Source: a virus
DNA: 48,094 nt
IMG/VR virus record: IMGVR_UViG_3300032516_000045
Coordinates: 1 to 48,094 of that record
Direction: 5' to 3' (one strand)
In this document: one piece after another, positions 5,747 to 12,986 of the stretch
How positions within the stretch are numbered: the stretch's first letter is position 1
How the letters are laid out: each line of letters begins with the position of its first letter
Program-made: the position numbers and the translations under genes
The notes under the pieces: model-generated
Told to the model about the DNA's origin: nothing
Seen by the model: only the letters and a program-made list of their open reading frames with translations
Database searches by the model: none

Positions 5747-6636
5747 CCTTCGCTCCCCGGCTCGGGCGCCTCATTCAGCGTCAAAGACACAATCTCCGGC
5801 CCGTATTGGGTGTCTTTGGATTCGATATTAGCGGAGATTTTGAACTCTATGGAGCGTTTGGCGGTTTCGGCGATGGTCTTAGAGAAGGTCGAAAACTTTT
5901 TCTCTCCGGCATGGATAGTATATTTGGTGTAATCAGAACCATCCTTTTTCTTCCCAGCCGTTTGCGTGACTTTATCGATGCTAACTTCGACTGTTGGATT
6001 ATGTGAGGCCTCGTCTTCCTTTCCCTTCTCTTTCGGCATATCGACCGGGGGCTTATCCCCGCCCTTCTTATACTGGACGGAGGCGACCTGGTCTCTGGTG
6101 ATTCCGGCAAACTCTTTGAGATCGTCCCAGGTAAGATTCCGAATCCCCAGGATGCGGGTGTTTCCGTTCACGAGAAGATTTGTAAATGCAGACATTTTAA
6201 CATCTCTCTTCTCAATCGCAGAAATGGGTTTTTCTTTTTTTTGAGGACCAGAATAATCATATTTCTTAAAGAAGGGATCTTTGCTCGACCTCGAACCGTC
6301 AACTTCTATTGTTCTTCCCCCTAAAGAAAAACGTCCCCGGTAGGTATAGGTAAAATGTCCATCTTCCTCAAATTCTGGTTGTGGATCATTAAGAAGAATC
6401 CAAGAAATACCAAAAAGACCGGCTATTTTTTCTGCGCCCGATCCTTCAAGGTAGGGATTCCCGCCCTGATCTGTCCAATCGTCAATATTTGTTGCTTTTA
6501 GTGCTGTTTTTTTGATCTTGATAACAGCTCCAAACATTTCCTCCGCTTCATTGGCGATTTGAAGCAGAGACTTTTCTTTCTTAATAACCTGTAGGCTATC
6601 GCCTACCACTTCAGCATTAAGTATTTCATTGTCCAT
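5743..6636 (-). CDS. Putative single-strand annealing/recombination protein
   Basis: The 297-residue protein has a GNPYLEGSGAEKIAGLFGISW-type block at about 58-78, as in phage proteins found beside exonucleases. A conserved K/R-rich stretch (KRDVKMSAFTNLL) follows near 143-155. A charged linker leads to a C-terminal beta-rich domain (about 215-285). Its place next to a PD-(D/E)XK nuclease suggests the annealing partner, but no catalytic signature proves it. It is preceded by GGAGGGG. Confidence 0.5.
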   Translation of the reverse strand: MDNEILNAEVVGDSLQVIKKEKSLLQIANEAEEMFGAVIKIKKTALKATNIDDWTDQGGNPYLEGSGAEKIAGLFGISWILLNDPQPEFEEDGHFTYTYRGRFSLGGRTIEVDGSRSSKDPFFKKYDYSGPQKKEKPISAIEKRDVKMSAFTNLLVNGNTRILGIRNLTWDDLKEFAGITRDQVASVQYKKGGDKPPVDMPKEKGKEDEASHNPTVEVSIDKVTQTAGKKKDGSDYTKYTIHAGEKKFSTFSKTIAETAKRSIEFKISANIESKDTQYGPEIVSLTLNEAPEPGSEG

Positions 6637-6648
6637 ATTTTTCCCCTC

Positions 6649-7242
6649 CTACGGTAGTATTAGTATTTTTAAAATTCTACTTATTTCATTGCCCAATGGG
6701 TGACAGTTCTGGCAAAGTGTAACTCCATTTTTAAGATCCCACAGTTTATCACAATTCATGGCTTCCTCAACTGACCCAATATTGTTTTGATGGATTATAT
6801 CTGCCATTCCGTTTTTGTGATGAGCTTCAAGATTTCCCCCTCTATTATCCTCGCAAATTAAACAGGTAAATTTATCCCTCTCAAAGATTGCAATTCGCCA
6901 TTCTTTATATTTTGGGGAATTTCTTAATTTCATAATCAGTGGGGTTTTTCCTCCCTTCCATTGGGGATGATTCTCTCCCCGCAAGATTCCTTTCAGTAAG
7001 ATTCCCTTTGATTGTTGCCATACTCTGCGAAAAGTTAATTTATGAACTGGATTTCTGCTTGGGTGGTTTTCTCCGCGCATTTCAATCCATTCCTTGCCCT
7101 TATTCCAGGGGATCAAACCCTTTTTAAATTCGGTTGATGGAGAAAACCTCTTACCTTTTGGTGTTTTATATCCAATTGTTTTAAGCATATCTTTCAATCG
7201 GGTTTTCTCTTTTTCTGACCTATGATAAACTCCAGTCGGCAT
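6649..7242 (-). CDS. HNH homing endonuclease with NUMOD3-type repeats
   Basis: The 197-residue protein has two GENHP modules (about 57-62 and 89-99) like NUMOD3 DNA-binding motifs. A C-terminal HNH nuclease follows: C127-x2-C130, HH at 141-142 and C177-x2-C180. Such free-standing enzymes cut DNA at a specific site and spread themselves. It sits between unrelated early genes, preceded by AAGGAGG. It is probably a selfish insertion. Confidence 0.85.
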   Translation of the reverse strand: MPTGVYHRSEKEKTRLKDMLKTIGYKTPKGKRFSPSTEFKKGLIPWNKGKEWIEMRGENHPSRNPVHKLTFRRVWQQSKGILLKGILRGENHPQWKGGKTPLIMKLRNSPKYKEWRIAIFERDKFTCLICEDNRGGNLEAHHKNGMADIIHQNNIGSVEEAMNCDKLWDLKNGVTLCQNCHPLGNEISRILKILILP

Positions 7243-7287
7243 TTAAATATCCTCCTTTATGGCAAGCCGGGTTCATTCCTCGTGCTT

Positions 7288-7337
7288 AACCGAAATTAAT
7301 TAAATTAAAACGAACCTAACGGAATCGAAGCAAATCT
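7288..7337 (+). repeat. Pentanucleotide-phased (AANNN) array 1
   Basis: AA occurs at exactly every fifth base from 7288 to 7334, giving ten consecutive units with variable other bases. It lies in the spacer between the HNH gene and a 40-residue ORF. It is followed by TCTTCTATCTT, which is also found after array 2. Confidence 0.75.
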
Positions 7338-7361
7338 ATTCTTCTATCTTAATGCTTGACT

Positions 7362-7421
7362 GAATTTAAATTAATCGAAAAAAACCTAACCAAATCTAAC
7401 CCAACCCAACGGAACAAAATC
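7362..7421 (+). repeat. Pentanucleotide-phased (AANNN) array 2
   Basis: Twelve consecutive units with AA every fifth base, from 7362 to 7418. Together with the shared TCTTCTATCTT flank (7339 and 7423), arrays 1 and 2 look like diverged tandem copies of one spacer block. Confidence 0.75.
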
Positions 7422-7437
7422 AATCTTCTATCTTCAG

Positions 7438-7560
7438 CTTAATCACCAGATGTATAAATTTAACCTTCCCTTCCCTGCGCTCTTCATGATAATCACAGAA
7501 ATTGACCTTGTATCGTTCTATGATTTCCTTGATAATCTTTTTGGCCTCTACAAGTGTCAT
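7438..7560 (-). CDS. Small helical hypothetical protein between AANNN arrays
   Basis: A 40-residue ORF from ATG 7560 to TAA 7438. The product is charged with a clear amphipathic helix, then a beta-like end (VKFIHLVI). No ribosome binding site is visible, because the upstream DNA is AANNN array 3. Coding character comes from amino acid composition only. Confidence 0.4.
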
Positions 7561-7561
7561 A

Positions 7562-7626
7562 AATTTAAGTGAATTAAATTAAAATAAACTTAACCGAACC
7601 CAAGCGAACTTAACAAAACCTAACGA
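7562..7626 (+). repeat. Pentanucleotide-phased (AANNN) array 3
   Basis: Thirteen consecutive pentamers beginning AA, from 7562 to 7626. The array fills the whole gap between the 40-residue ORF and the stop of the 7629-8165 gene. Confidence 0.8.
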
Positions 7627-7628
7627 AG

Positions 7629-8165
7629 TTAATCTACTACCACAAACCGCCCATATTCGGGATGTCTTGCACCAATGCCGACATAAAGACCGGCATATCT
7701 CAAAACCTCGTCTATCTTCTCCGCAGGGATAGAATCTTCAAGGACATTGATTGATACTTCCACCTCCCAGTCGTTGAAGGCCACCCTGGGATTAAATACC
7801 ATGTCGCTCTTTGGAGGCGGCTTTAAAATAGGTTCATTGTAAATAAAATCATATTTCTGAATAGGCTTCCCGTTTCTCTTCATCTGATTCTCTATCCCTT
7901 CAAAGAAAACGCAAGCCTTCATAAAATTGAACATTGAAACTTTTCCGAGTTTGACTTTCTTCCCCGCCCCATTCATTGCTCCCTTGATCTGCTTGGAAGG
8001 AATGAAATACCCCTTCTCATTTTTGTATCCAGTCTTTTCTGGTTCATGAACTTTTTTCCCAATCTGTGTCGTGGCGGTCTTATCTCTCACGCCCTCAATA
8101 ATGGTCTCTGGATTATTCTGGATGTACGGCGCTACGCTTTTGAGTTTTCTCTTTAGCTGATACAT
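7629..8165 (-). CDS. Conserved phage protein, unknown function (RAMP-like C-terminal pattern)
   Basis: This 178-residue protein has YFIPSKQIKGAMNGAG near residue 53. It ends with an AGLYVGIGARHPEYGRF segment. This order (an IP..IKGA block, then a C-terminal helix and GxGxxRPxYGRF) recurs in proteins of phages and archaeal viruses and is reminiscent of RAMP folds. That resemblance is from memory and unproven. ATG 8165 follows AAAGGAGAC. Probably a nucleic-acid-binding early protein. Confidence 0.6.
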   Translation of the reverse strand: MYQLKRKLKSVAPYIQNNPETIIEGVRDKTATTQIGKKVHEPEKTGYKNEKGYFIPSKQIKGAMNGAGKKVKLGKVSMFNFMKACVFFEGIENQMKRNGKPIQKYDFIYNEPILKPPPKSDMVFNPRVAFNDWEVEVSINVLEDSIPAEKIDEVLRYAGLYVGIGARHPEYGRFVVVD

Positions 8166-8181
8166 GGTAGTCTCCTTTCTA

Positions 8182-8246
8182 AAGTGAAATTAAGTTAATT
8201 GAACATAATTCAATGGAAAGTAAAACAATTCAACATAACGGAATTT
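8182..8246 (+). repeat. Pentanucleotide-phased (AANNN) array 4
   Basis: Thirteen consecutive units with AA every fifth base, from 8182 to 8243, filling the gap between two - strand genes. The ribosome binding site of the downstream gene is just outside the array. Confidence 0.8.
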
Positions 8247-8508
8247 ATTTCTTCTCAATCATCATTTGTGGCATGGACTTCTCCACATATTTCTTCATCT
8301 CCACCGGATCGCCATAGACCTTACTCGCCATGATTAGACGATTCGTCTCCATATTGGCCTCGGTCGCCATTATCTTGGCGTGAAGATTCCCGGCCTGAAG
8401 AGCAAACTTCGCCAAATCGGTATATTGCCTTTTCTCCGTGATTACATCAAAGATCATCTCATTCGCCTTCTCCCAATTCTTTCTTGATTTTTCTGAATCT
8501 CTGATCAT
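8245..8508 (-). CDS. Small helical hypothetical protein
   Basis: The 87-residue, methionine-rich, all-helical product starts at ATG 8508 behind AGGAGGTCATT. Its stop lies in the last unit of AANNN array 4. No family is recognised. It lies in the cluster of small early genes. Confidence 0.65.
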   Translation of the reverse strand: MIRDSEKSRKNWEKANEMIFDVITEKRQYTDLAKFALQAGNLHAKIMATEANMETNRLIMASKVYGDPVEMKKYVEKSMPQMMIEKK

Positions 8509-8527
8509 AATGACCTCCTTTTGAGTT

Positions 8528-8582
8528 AAGTGAATTAAATTTAATTAAAAACAACCAAACCAAAGTTAATTTAACAGAAAAT
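8528..8582 (+). repeat. Pentanucleotide-phased (AANNN) array 5
   Basis: Eleven consecutive AANNN units from 8528 to 8582, between the 87-residue gene and the 35-residue ORF. The array covers the 3' end of the latter. Confidence 0.8.
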
Positions 8583-8678
8583 ACATAATTCATTGACGCC
8601 TTTTACCTCTGCCACCTGAATCAAAAAATCGTCCGCTATCGACATCTCGCCTTGAACTAAACTTCGATCTCTTTCCAT
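8571..8678 (-). CDS. Small hypothetical protein (35 residues)
   Basis: ATG 8678 is preceded by AAGGAGGTAAAG. The product is acidic in its first half and ends in CIFC. Its 3' end runs into AANNN array 5. The strong ribosome binding site is the main support. Confidence 0.5.
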   Translation of the reverse strand: MERDRSLVQGEMSIADDFLIQVAEVKGVNELCIFC

Positions 8679-8691
8679 CTTTACCTCCTTT

Positions 8692-8874
8692 TTAGTTAAG
8701 GAATCGGCGAGGGCCACCGCTTGCCCATCTTTGGTTGTAGCCCCCGTTTACCGGTTGATCCCATTTCGGGCCGCCGACCCTATGGCATCTCCTCAACGCC
8801 CACGCGTATAACCGCAGCCTGTAAAGGTGAAAACTGTTCCTCAATGTGAGATAAAATCTTATGAGATGGATCAT
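8692..8874 (-). CDS. Doubtful ORF in a GC-richer spacer
   Basis: A 60-codon frame rich in R, W and G with no ribosome binding site. Its first 18 codons fall in a 56-base dispersed repeat (8819-8874). The composition is unlike the neighbouring genes, so the stretch may be non-coding. Nothing else convincing is seen in 8679-8884. Confidence 0.2.
   Translation of the reverse strand: MIHLIRFYLTLRNSFHLYRLRLYAWALRRCHRVGGPKWDQPVNGGYNQRWASGGPRRFLN
8819..8874 (-). repeat. Dispersed 56-bp repeat, copy 1
   Basis: The stretch starts CTGTAAAGGTG, ends ATCAT, and shares GTGAGATAAAATCTTATGAG with 10257-10312. The two copies differ at scattered positions but have the same length. Both lie in spacers of the leftward operon just before a downstream gene. 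Confidence 0.6.
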
Positions 8875-8884
8875 TATTTTTAAG

Positions 8885-9655
8885 TTATACGTGATTGCCC
8901 CTCTGTTGAATTATACATTTTTTTGCTTGCTCCATCGCCATCGTAAAGGCCGTTCCTTTTCCCCAGCATTTATCAGCCGTAGCGGGTAAAAGGGCTTCAT
9001 TTAATTGATCCACAAAAAGATTTATTCTTAACGACAATGGCTTAATATCATCATTGTTTTTAGCCACCTTACATATGGCAGACAAAATCATAATTAAGGA
9101 CTTTGTTTTTTTCATGCCAGCTGTTTCGGAAATAAGTTCTTTTGCTCTATCACAATTTAAAACGATCATTTCTCCAAGTTCATCAACAGATGGTTTTGGC
9201 TTTCCATTGAGTACACATAAGCATCTTGCGATACTCGCTTCTATTGGAGAATGTTTTTTTTGTGTATTGCGAGAAGCCAAGTCACGGGCAGACTGAGGTC
9301 TACCACGATCCAATAAATTGGCTACAGTTGATGGATTGCCCTTGCTTACGCGCATATATATGTTAGATTCACTGAAGATAACTGCCCACAATCGATTTTG
9401 TCCCGTTAATAGGTTATTTGATCCATCAAAAATTATTCCCTGTGAATGCAATTGCCATTTACCTGCTGCCATTATCGCAGCATATTCTTCTACTTTTCTC
9501 CAATTCACGGGACGATTGTTTCCATTTCTTTTTAGCATTTCTTGGGCAATGGATGGGGTGATAAGTTCTGTTTTGTCAGTAATCAACGGCAAATTTGATC
9601 CTATCCGTATTGCATCTTTTGTTTCAATGGCTCGTCTTAGAGATCTCCCTTTCAT
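8885..9655 (-). CDS. ParB-like nuclease-fold early protein
   Basis: The 256-residue protein has a ParB-type core: a TPSIAQEML helix (about 34-42), GKWQLHSQGIIFD, then LLTGQNRLWAV at about 81-91 (the xGQNR/HRL motif). A long helical C-terminus follows. Such phage proteins are common, but their target is not established. ATG 9655 overlaps the stop of the upstream gene (ATGA), with GGAGGTG upstream. A longer frame to 9700 is less likely. Confidence 0.65.
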   Translation of the reverse strand: MKGRSLRRAIETKDAIRIGSNLPLITDKTELITPSIAQEMLKRNGNNRPVNWRKVEEYAAIMAAGKWQLHSQGIIFDGSNNLLTGQNRLWAVIFSESNIYMRVSKGNPSTVANLLDRGRPQSARDLASRNTQKKHSPIEASIARCLCVLNGKPKPSVDELGEMIVLNCDRAKELISETAGMKKTKSLIMILSAICKVAKNNDDIKPLSLRINLFVDQLNEALLPATADKCWGKGTAFTMAMEQAKKCIIQQRGNHV

Positions 9656-10242
9656 TCTGATTTCACCTCCTTTAATGCCAACCGTATAATTGATTCGCAA
9701 ATTGTATCGAGTGTTCCATCGGATTTTAATCGTTTAAGTTCATTGCATAACAATAAGAACTGTTCTAACCTCTCTATTTCTGTTTTATATTCGGAAACCA
9801 AGAAAAACTGCCGAATCTCTTTGAGTTCCCTAAGCAGTTGAGTTACTTCAGATGTAACCGTCATACGATAGTTCCTTAAATCCTTTATCTGATTTATAAT
9901 CATTGGGTTGACCACTGTTCCTATTGCTTTAATTTCATTGGCAATGGTCTCCATAACCTTTTTCGATTCTTCAAGTTCACTTCTAACGGCATTAAGACAA
10001 TCTTTTGTCGATTCCATCATTGATCCCGCCATAATTGGAGAATTTTTTTCAAGCACATCGGTAGAATATCTTTCATTTTTACCTGTTTGGTATAACGCTT
10101 TCTCTCTTGCCTCTATAAAAACTCCCGCTAATTTATGGCCAAAATGTTCATTGTCAACCTTGTATCCCATTTTCCGCAAATCGGTTTGATAAGTTGAATC
10201 ATTTTTTCTCCCTTGCGGTATAGGACGTGCTTTTTCTATCAC
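9652..10242 (-). CDS. Coiled-coil hypothetical protein
   Basis: The 196-residue protein has a charged N-terminal region and long coiled-coil helices (about 75-195). ATG 10242 is preceded by AAGGAGGG. It is translationally coupled to the ParB-like gene downstream. No known domain is recognised; it may be a partner of that protein. Confidence 0.65.
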   Translation of the reverse strand: MIEKARPIPQGRKNDSTYQTDLRKMGYKVDNEHFGHKLAGVFIEAREKALYQTGKNERYSTDVLEKNSPIMAGSMMESTKDCLNAVRSELEESKKVMETIANEIKAIGTVVNPMIINQIKDLRNYRMTVTSEVTQLLRELKEIRQFFLVSEYKTEIERLEQFLLLCNELKRLKSDGTLDTICESIIRLALKEVKSE

Positions 10243-10256
10243 AATCCCTCCTTAGT

Positions 10257-10312
10257 CTGTAAAGGTGGAGGTTGTTTCTCCAGGTGAGATAAAATCTTAT
10301 GAGTCGAATCAT
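10257..10312 (-). repeat. Dispersed 56-bp repeat, copy 2
   Basis: Counterpart of 8819-8874, again starting CTGTAAAGGTG and containing GTGAGATAAAATCTTATGAG. It lies between the small membrane-protein gene (10314-10466) and the coiled-coil gene. Confidence 0.6.
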
Positions 10313-10313
10313 T

Positions 10314-10466
10314 TCACTCCCCCCTCATTATGTTGAGTGCTATTATAAATCCCTTGATGACTCCCCATGCTGCTACAATAAACAGGAAGAACACACAGGC
10401 CATGAGTGTCCATTCAAACCATGTTAACGGGGCCATCAACCCCAGTTCGTGAAATGTCCATCTCAT
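10314..10466 (-). CDS. Small membrane protein
   Basis: This 50-residue ORF has an amphipathic N-terminus (WTFHELGLM) and a long hydrophobic helix (about 20-46). ATG 10466 follows AAAGGAGATCACC. It overlaps the upstream gene by 53 bases in another frame, which is unusual but supported by its ribosome binding site and clear membrane segment. Confidence 0.6.
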   Translation of the reverse strand: MRWTFHELGLMAPLTWFEWTLMACVFFLFIVAAWGVIKGFIIALNIMRGE

Positions 10467-10734
10467 TGGTGATCTCCTTTACGGGTTTCAAAGGTGAACA
10501 AATCTCGTGATATTTTAATCCTGCCTTCACCTTGCTCTTGCCGGTGGGGAAGATATAACAATTACACCGCTTGCATCTCCAGACCTCTTCCTTCTTGCGG
10601 TTCTCCCACTCAAAACCCTCTTTCAGGATGAGTAGCATAGTTACATTGCGGTCAAGAGTCGGGAAAACAGCTACCCTTCCGTTTGTAGCCAATGTTGGTA
10701 TGGCGGACTTTAGGGCAAAGGCTTTTTCGATCAT
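10414..10734 (-). CDS. Small zinc-binding-type protein
   Basis: The 106-residue product carries CKRCNCY (about 54-60) followed by HEIC about 20 residues later, a probable zinc knuckle. ATG 10734 follows AAGGAG; a GTG at 10737 is one codon upstream. Its 3' end overlaps the membrane-protein gene. Function unknown; a DNA-binding early regulator is possible. Confidence 0.6.
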   Translation of the reverse strand: MIEKAFALKSAIPTLATNGRVAVFPTLDRNVTMLLILKEGFEWENRKKEEVWRCKRCNCYIFPTGKSKVKAGLKYHEICSPLKPVKEITNEMDISRTGVDGPVNMV

Positions 10735-10801
10735 CACTCCTTACCTCCTTTCGATGAGGGGGTCTCCACCTTTTTCAGCTTTTCAGCCTATGTCTGGCCC
10801 T

Positions 10802-10829
10802 ATTCTTCCCCACAACTCGCTTCTGTCAA
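10802..10829 (-). promoter_or_regulatory. Candidate sigma-70 promoter inside the leftward operon
   Basis: On the - strand TTGACA (10829-10824), a 16-base spacer and AAGAAT (10807-10802) fit a sigma-70 promoter. It lies in the 150-bp gap before the 10414-10734 gene, which holds no convincing ORF. The same -10 word is used by the promoter at 20122-20150. Confidence 0.35.
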
Positions 10830-10887
10830 GGCCAGCGTCAACCGTCCCCCAGAAGCACTAACCAGACACCCGCTCACCGATATTCAT

Positions 10888-11169
10888 TTATTCCCCCCCG
10901 TCAACCTTCTTCTCCCTCTTCTTCTTCCCGTAAAAAGTAGATCCTTCGTCGGCATCAGGAAGAGAGGCGTCTGCTTTCGGTGGAGGAAATTCAACAATCT
11001 TCACCTTCCGAGTCCTTTTCTTCCTCGGCTTCTTCTCTGCCGGCACATGAATGTTCCCCACCAGAATCTTCGTGTCGATCGCCCCGGTGATCTCGTCAAT
11101 GGCATCATTAACCAGCGTCTTTGCTCTCTCTGCTATTGCCCGTAGTTCTGAAACATGAATTGTGTCCAT
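10888..11169 (-). CDS. Small basic hypothetical protein
   Basis: The 93-residue protein has a helical N-terminus (about 1-36). A K/R-rich, proline-containing and apparently disordered tail (about 45-93) follows, resembling nucleic-acid-binding tails. ATG 11169 follows AAAGGAGAAAA. No family is recognised. Confidence 0.65.
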   Translation of the reverse strand: MDTIHVSELRAIAERAKTLVNDAIDEITGAIDTKILVGNIHVPAEKKPRKKRTRKVKIVEFPPPKADASLPDADEGSTFYGKKKREKKVDGGE

Positions 11170-11193
11170 TTTTCTCCTTTCTGGGGATAATAA

Positions 11194-11532
11194 TTAATTT
11201 CCACCAAGTGTCACTGATTTTCCTCCGCTACTAATAATTTCCATTGTCGCTCCATCTTTTTTTAGACCGGCATCCATCTTTTCGATAATCTTAAAAAGTT
11301 CTCCCTGATTGGGATCCCAATAAAACGTCGAGGTATCCTTCACTTTGTCCTTCGTAAAGGAAATGGAGACCTCACAGATGTTCTTTCCCTTGGCGATACC
11401 AATCTTTGCACCGAAAGAAATGGTGAGTGGATCATCGCCGGCATTTACCCATGCCTGCTCCAAATCTTCAGCATAATCTTTCAGCATGGCCTCAATCTTG
11501 GACGGGATCAATAGTATTGCGCCCTTAATCAT
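11194..11532 (-). CDS. Conserved early phage protein, unknown function
   Basis: The 112-residue mixed alpha/beta product has a helical start (about 10-30), then beta strands containing FGAKIGIAKG and ICEVSISFTKDKVKD segments. ATG 11532 follows AAAGGAGAAAG. I recognise the pattern from phage early regions but no function. Confidence 0.65.
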   Translation of the reverse strand: MIKGAILLIPSKIEAMLKDYAEDLEQAWVNAGDDPLTISFGAKIGIAKGKNICEVSISFTKDKVKDTSTFYWDPNQGELFKIIEKMDAGLKKDGATMEIISSGGKSVTLGGN

Positions 11533-11595
11533 TCTTTCTCCTTTCCGGGGATAGTTATCCCCTGTTTGATTTTACTGATGACTGCTTACTGATCA

Positions 11596-11825
11596 CTACC
11601 TACTTGAATCTCTTTCTCCCCTGCCTACGGTTTCCCGGATCAGCAGACTAATTGTCAGGTTTCCACAAGGGATGCGCACACCGCCCGGTCTGATCGGGTT
11701 AGCGATCAACTCCGTGTAACCGCTGCGGACAACCCCGCTTTGCGGGGAAGGGTCTCCGTCTTCACGGGACCAGCTACGGGACTGAGGGTTTCGGGCGCTC
11801 CTGACAAATGACATTGGGATCCCTC
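11596..11825 (-). other. GC-rich structured spacer, possible RNA element
   Basis: No convincing gene is present; a 90-codon frame here has low-quality composition. The stretch holds several perfect hairpins: CCCCGC/GCGGGG (11733-11747), TGATCG/CGATCA (11691-11708) and CGG/CCG (11628-11637) inside a CTGC/GCAG pair. This density in a compact operon suggests a structured RNA or processing element, but no known RNA family is recognised. Confidence 0.25.
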
Positions 11826-12542
11826 TTATTTTAGGTAATTTCTTATCTTCCAACCCTGACTTTTGCAAATTTCAAGGATCAGTTGGTAATCCGATATTTC
11901 AGGTTTCCCAGGTTTCCATAATTCAGGTTTTTGTTCAAACAACCAGAAACGTTCTTCATTTTGATATGGACATTTTCCTGTTTTTACCCATTCATCAAAA
12001 AGCTCTGGATGAGGATGTGATTGGGCATCTCGGCGCATTAATTCAAGTTGAAGATCATCCGGTAAATTATAAAGATTTATTTTGGCAAGTGTCGCAAGGG
12101 AAGGTAAATTATAAAATTCTATATTTTTGGCCCTTGAGAGATTGGCCCGTGAGAGATCGGCCCCTGAGAGATCGGCCCCTGAGAAATTGGCCCCTGAGAG
12201 ATCGGCCCTTGAGAGATTGGCCCTTGAGAGATTGGCCCCTGAGAGATTGGCCCTTGAGAGATTGGCCCCTGAGAGATAGGCCCGTGAGAGATCGGCCCTT
12301 GAGAGATTGGCCCTTGAGAGATTGGCCCTTGAGAGATTGGCCCCTGAGAGATCGGCCCTTGAGAGATTGGCCCTTGAGAGATTGGCCCTTGAGAGATTGG
12401 CCCTTGAGAGATCGGCCCATGAGAGATCGGCCCCTGAGAGATCGGCCCCTGAGAGATTGGCCTTATTTTTTTCTGCCAACTTTTTTATGGACTCTTCTCC
12501 CTCGCAAATCACATTTCCATCCCATCTATTTTTTATCTGCAT
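11826..12542 (-). CDS. Pentapeptide-repeat protein
   Basis: Residues about 29-138 are some 22 consecutive A(N/D)LS(R/G) units, which form a right-handed quadrilateral beta-helix. A 100-residue non-repeat C-terminal domain follows. DNA-mimic members (Qnr, MfpA) bind gyrase, and others have unknown roles. At the DNA level this is a nearly perfect 15-bp tandem repeat (about 12133-12460), so unit number may vary. It is the second gene of the leftward early operon. An anti-restriction or topoisomerase role is speculation. Confidence 0.85.
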   Translation of the reverse strand: MQIKNRWDGNVICEGEESIKKLAEKNKANLSGADLSGADLSWADLSRANLSRANLSRANLSRADLSGANLSRANLSRANLSRADLSRAYLSGANLSRANLSGANLSRANLSRADLSGANFSGADLSGADLSRANLSRAKNIEFYNLPSLATLAKINLYNLPDDLQLELMRRDAQSHPHPELFDEWVKTGKCPYQNEERFWLFEQKPELWKPGKPEISDYQLILEICKSQGWKIRNYLK

Positions 12543-12594
12543 AAATCCTCCGATGAAATTGGGATCCCTCTATTCAGTAGAAATAGGGCTCAAA

Positions 12595-12912
12595 TTAGTA
12601 AAAATCTTTTTGCAATCTATCGCCCTTTATTAAATCTAAATCTACTTTTAGGTTTCGCCTACCGAGTTGGTTATTGATGATCCAGAATTTGACCTCATTC
12701 TCATTGTCAAATTCCTTTTCCAATGTCTTGAATCCAATATTATGCTTCTGACAGATTTCATAACGGTTATGACCGTCAAGGATACAGTCATTCCAAGCGA
12801 CAATGGCATCCCTGCAACCTTCGTGAAGGATACTTTGTTCGAGAAGGCCATATTCTTCTTTGGAAATAGGCGGAATTAAAGAATGGAATATGGGGTTGAT
12901 TGTGAGTTCCAT
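12595..12912 (-). CDS. ParB/sulfiredoxin-fold protein
   Basis: The 105-residue product has the compact ParB N-terminal fold. It shows a PPISKEEYGLLEQSI segment, then ILDGHNRYEIC (about 44-54, the DGHNR motif) and NNQLGRRNL at the end. It is the first gene behind the leftward promoter. ATG 12912 has AGGAGG 5 bases upstream; the adjoining TTG (12915) is too close. It could be regulatory, but no HTH is visible. Confidence 0.7.
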   Translation of the reverse strand: MELTINPIFHSLIPPISKEEYGLLEQSILHEGCRDAIVAWNDCILDGHNRYEICQKHNIGFKTLEKEFDNENEVKFWIINNQLGRRNLKVDLDLIKGDRLQKDFY

Positions 12913-12930
12913 CAAGGCCTCCTAATTTTT

Positions 12931-12968
12931 GATACCTAACAAGTATCACAAGTAAATATGTTTGTCAA
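12931..12968 (-). promoter_or_regulatory. Leftward early promoter with overlapping operator (PL-like)
   Basis: On the - strand TTGACA (12968-12963), a 17-base spacer and TACTTG (12945-12940) form a promoter. The palindrome GATAC-N7-GTATC (12931-12947) covers the -10 element and start site. The stretch ACCCCCTTGACAAA is identical to the rightward promoter. Repressor bound here would shut the leftward operon, whose first gene starts at 12912. Confidence 0.8.
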
Positions 12969-12986
12969 GGGGGTATTTAAAAAAAA

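Noticed and set aside
7288-8582. AANNN arrays as a simple microsatellite
   Set aside because: Only the AA phase is kept while the other three bases vary freely, unlike slippage-generated repeats of a fixed unit.
12120-12465. Regular short repeats that resemble a CRISPR array
   Set aside because: Units are 15 bp head to tail without unique spacers and encode pentapeptide repeats.
11966-12544. Long + strand frame with [10 protein letters not shown]-type repeats
   Set aside because: It is the antisense reading of the pentapeptide-repeat gene; the periodicity comes from the 15-bp coding repeat.
12931-12947. CTAACAAGTATC as another attC-like site
   Set aside because: It is the spacer of the GATAC-N7-GTATC operator, explained by the matching site at 13277, and has no attC arms.
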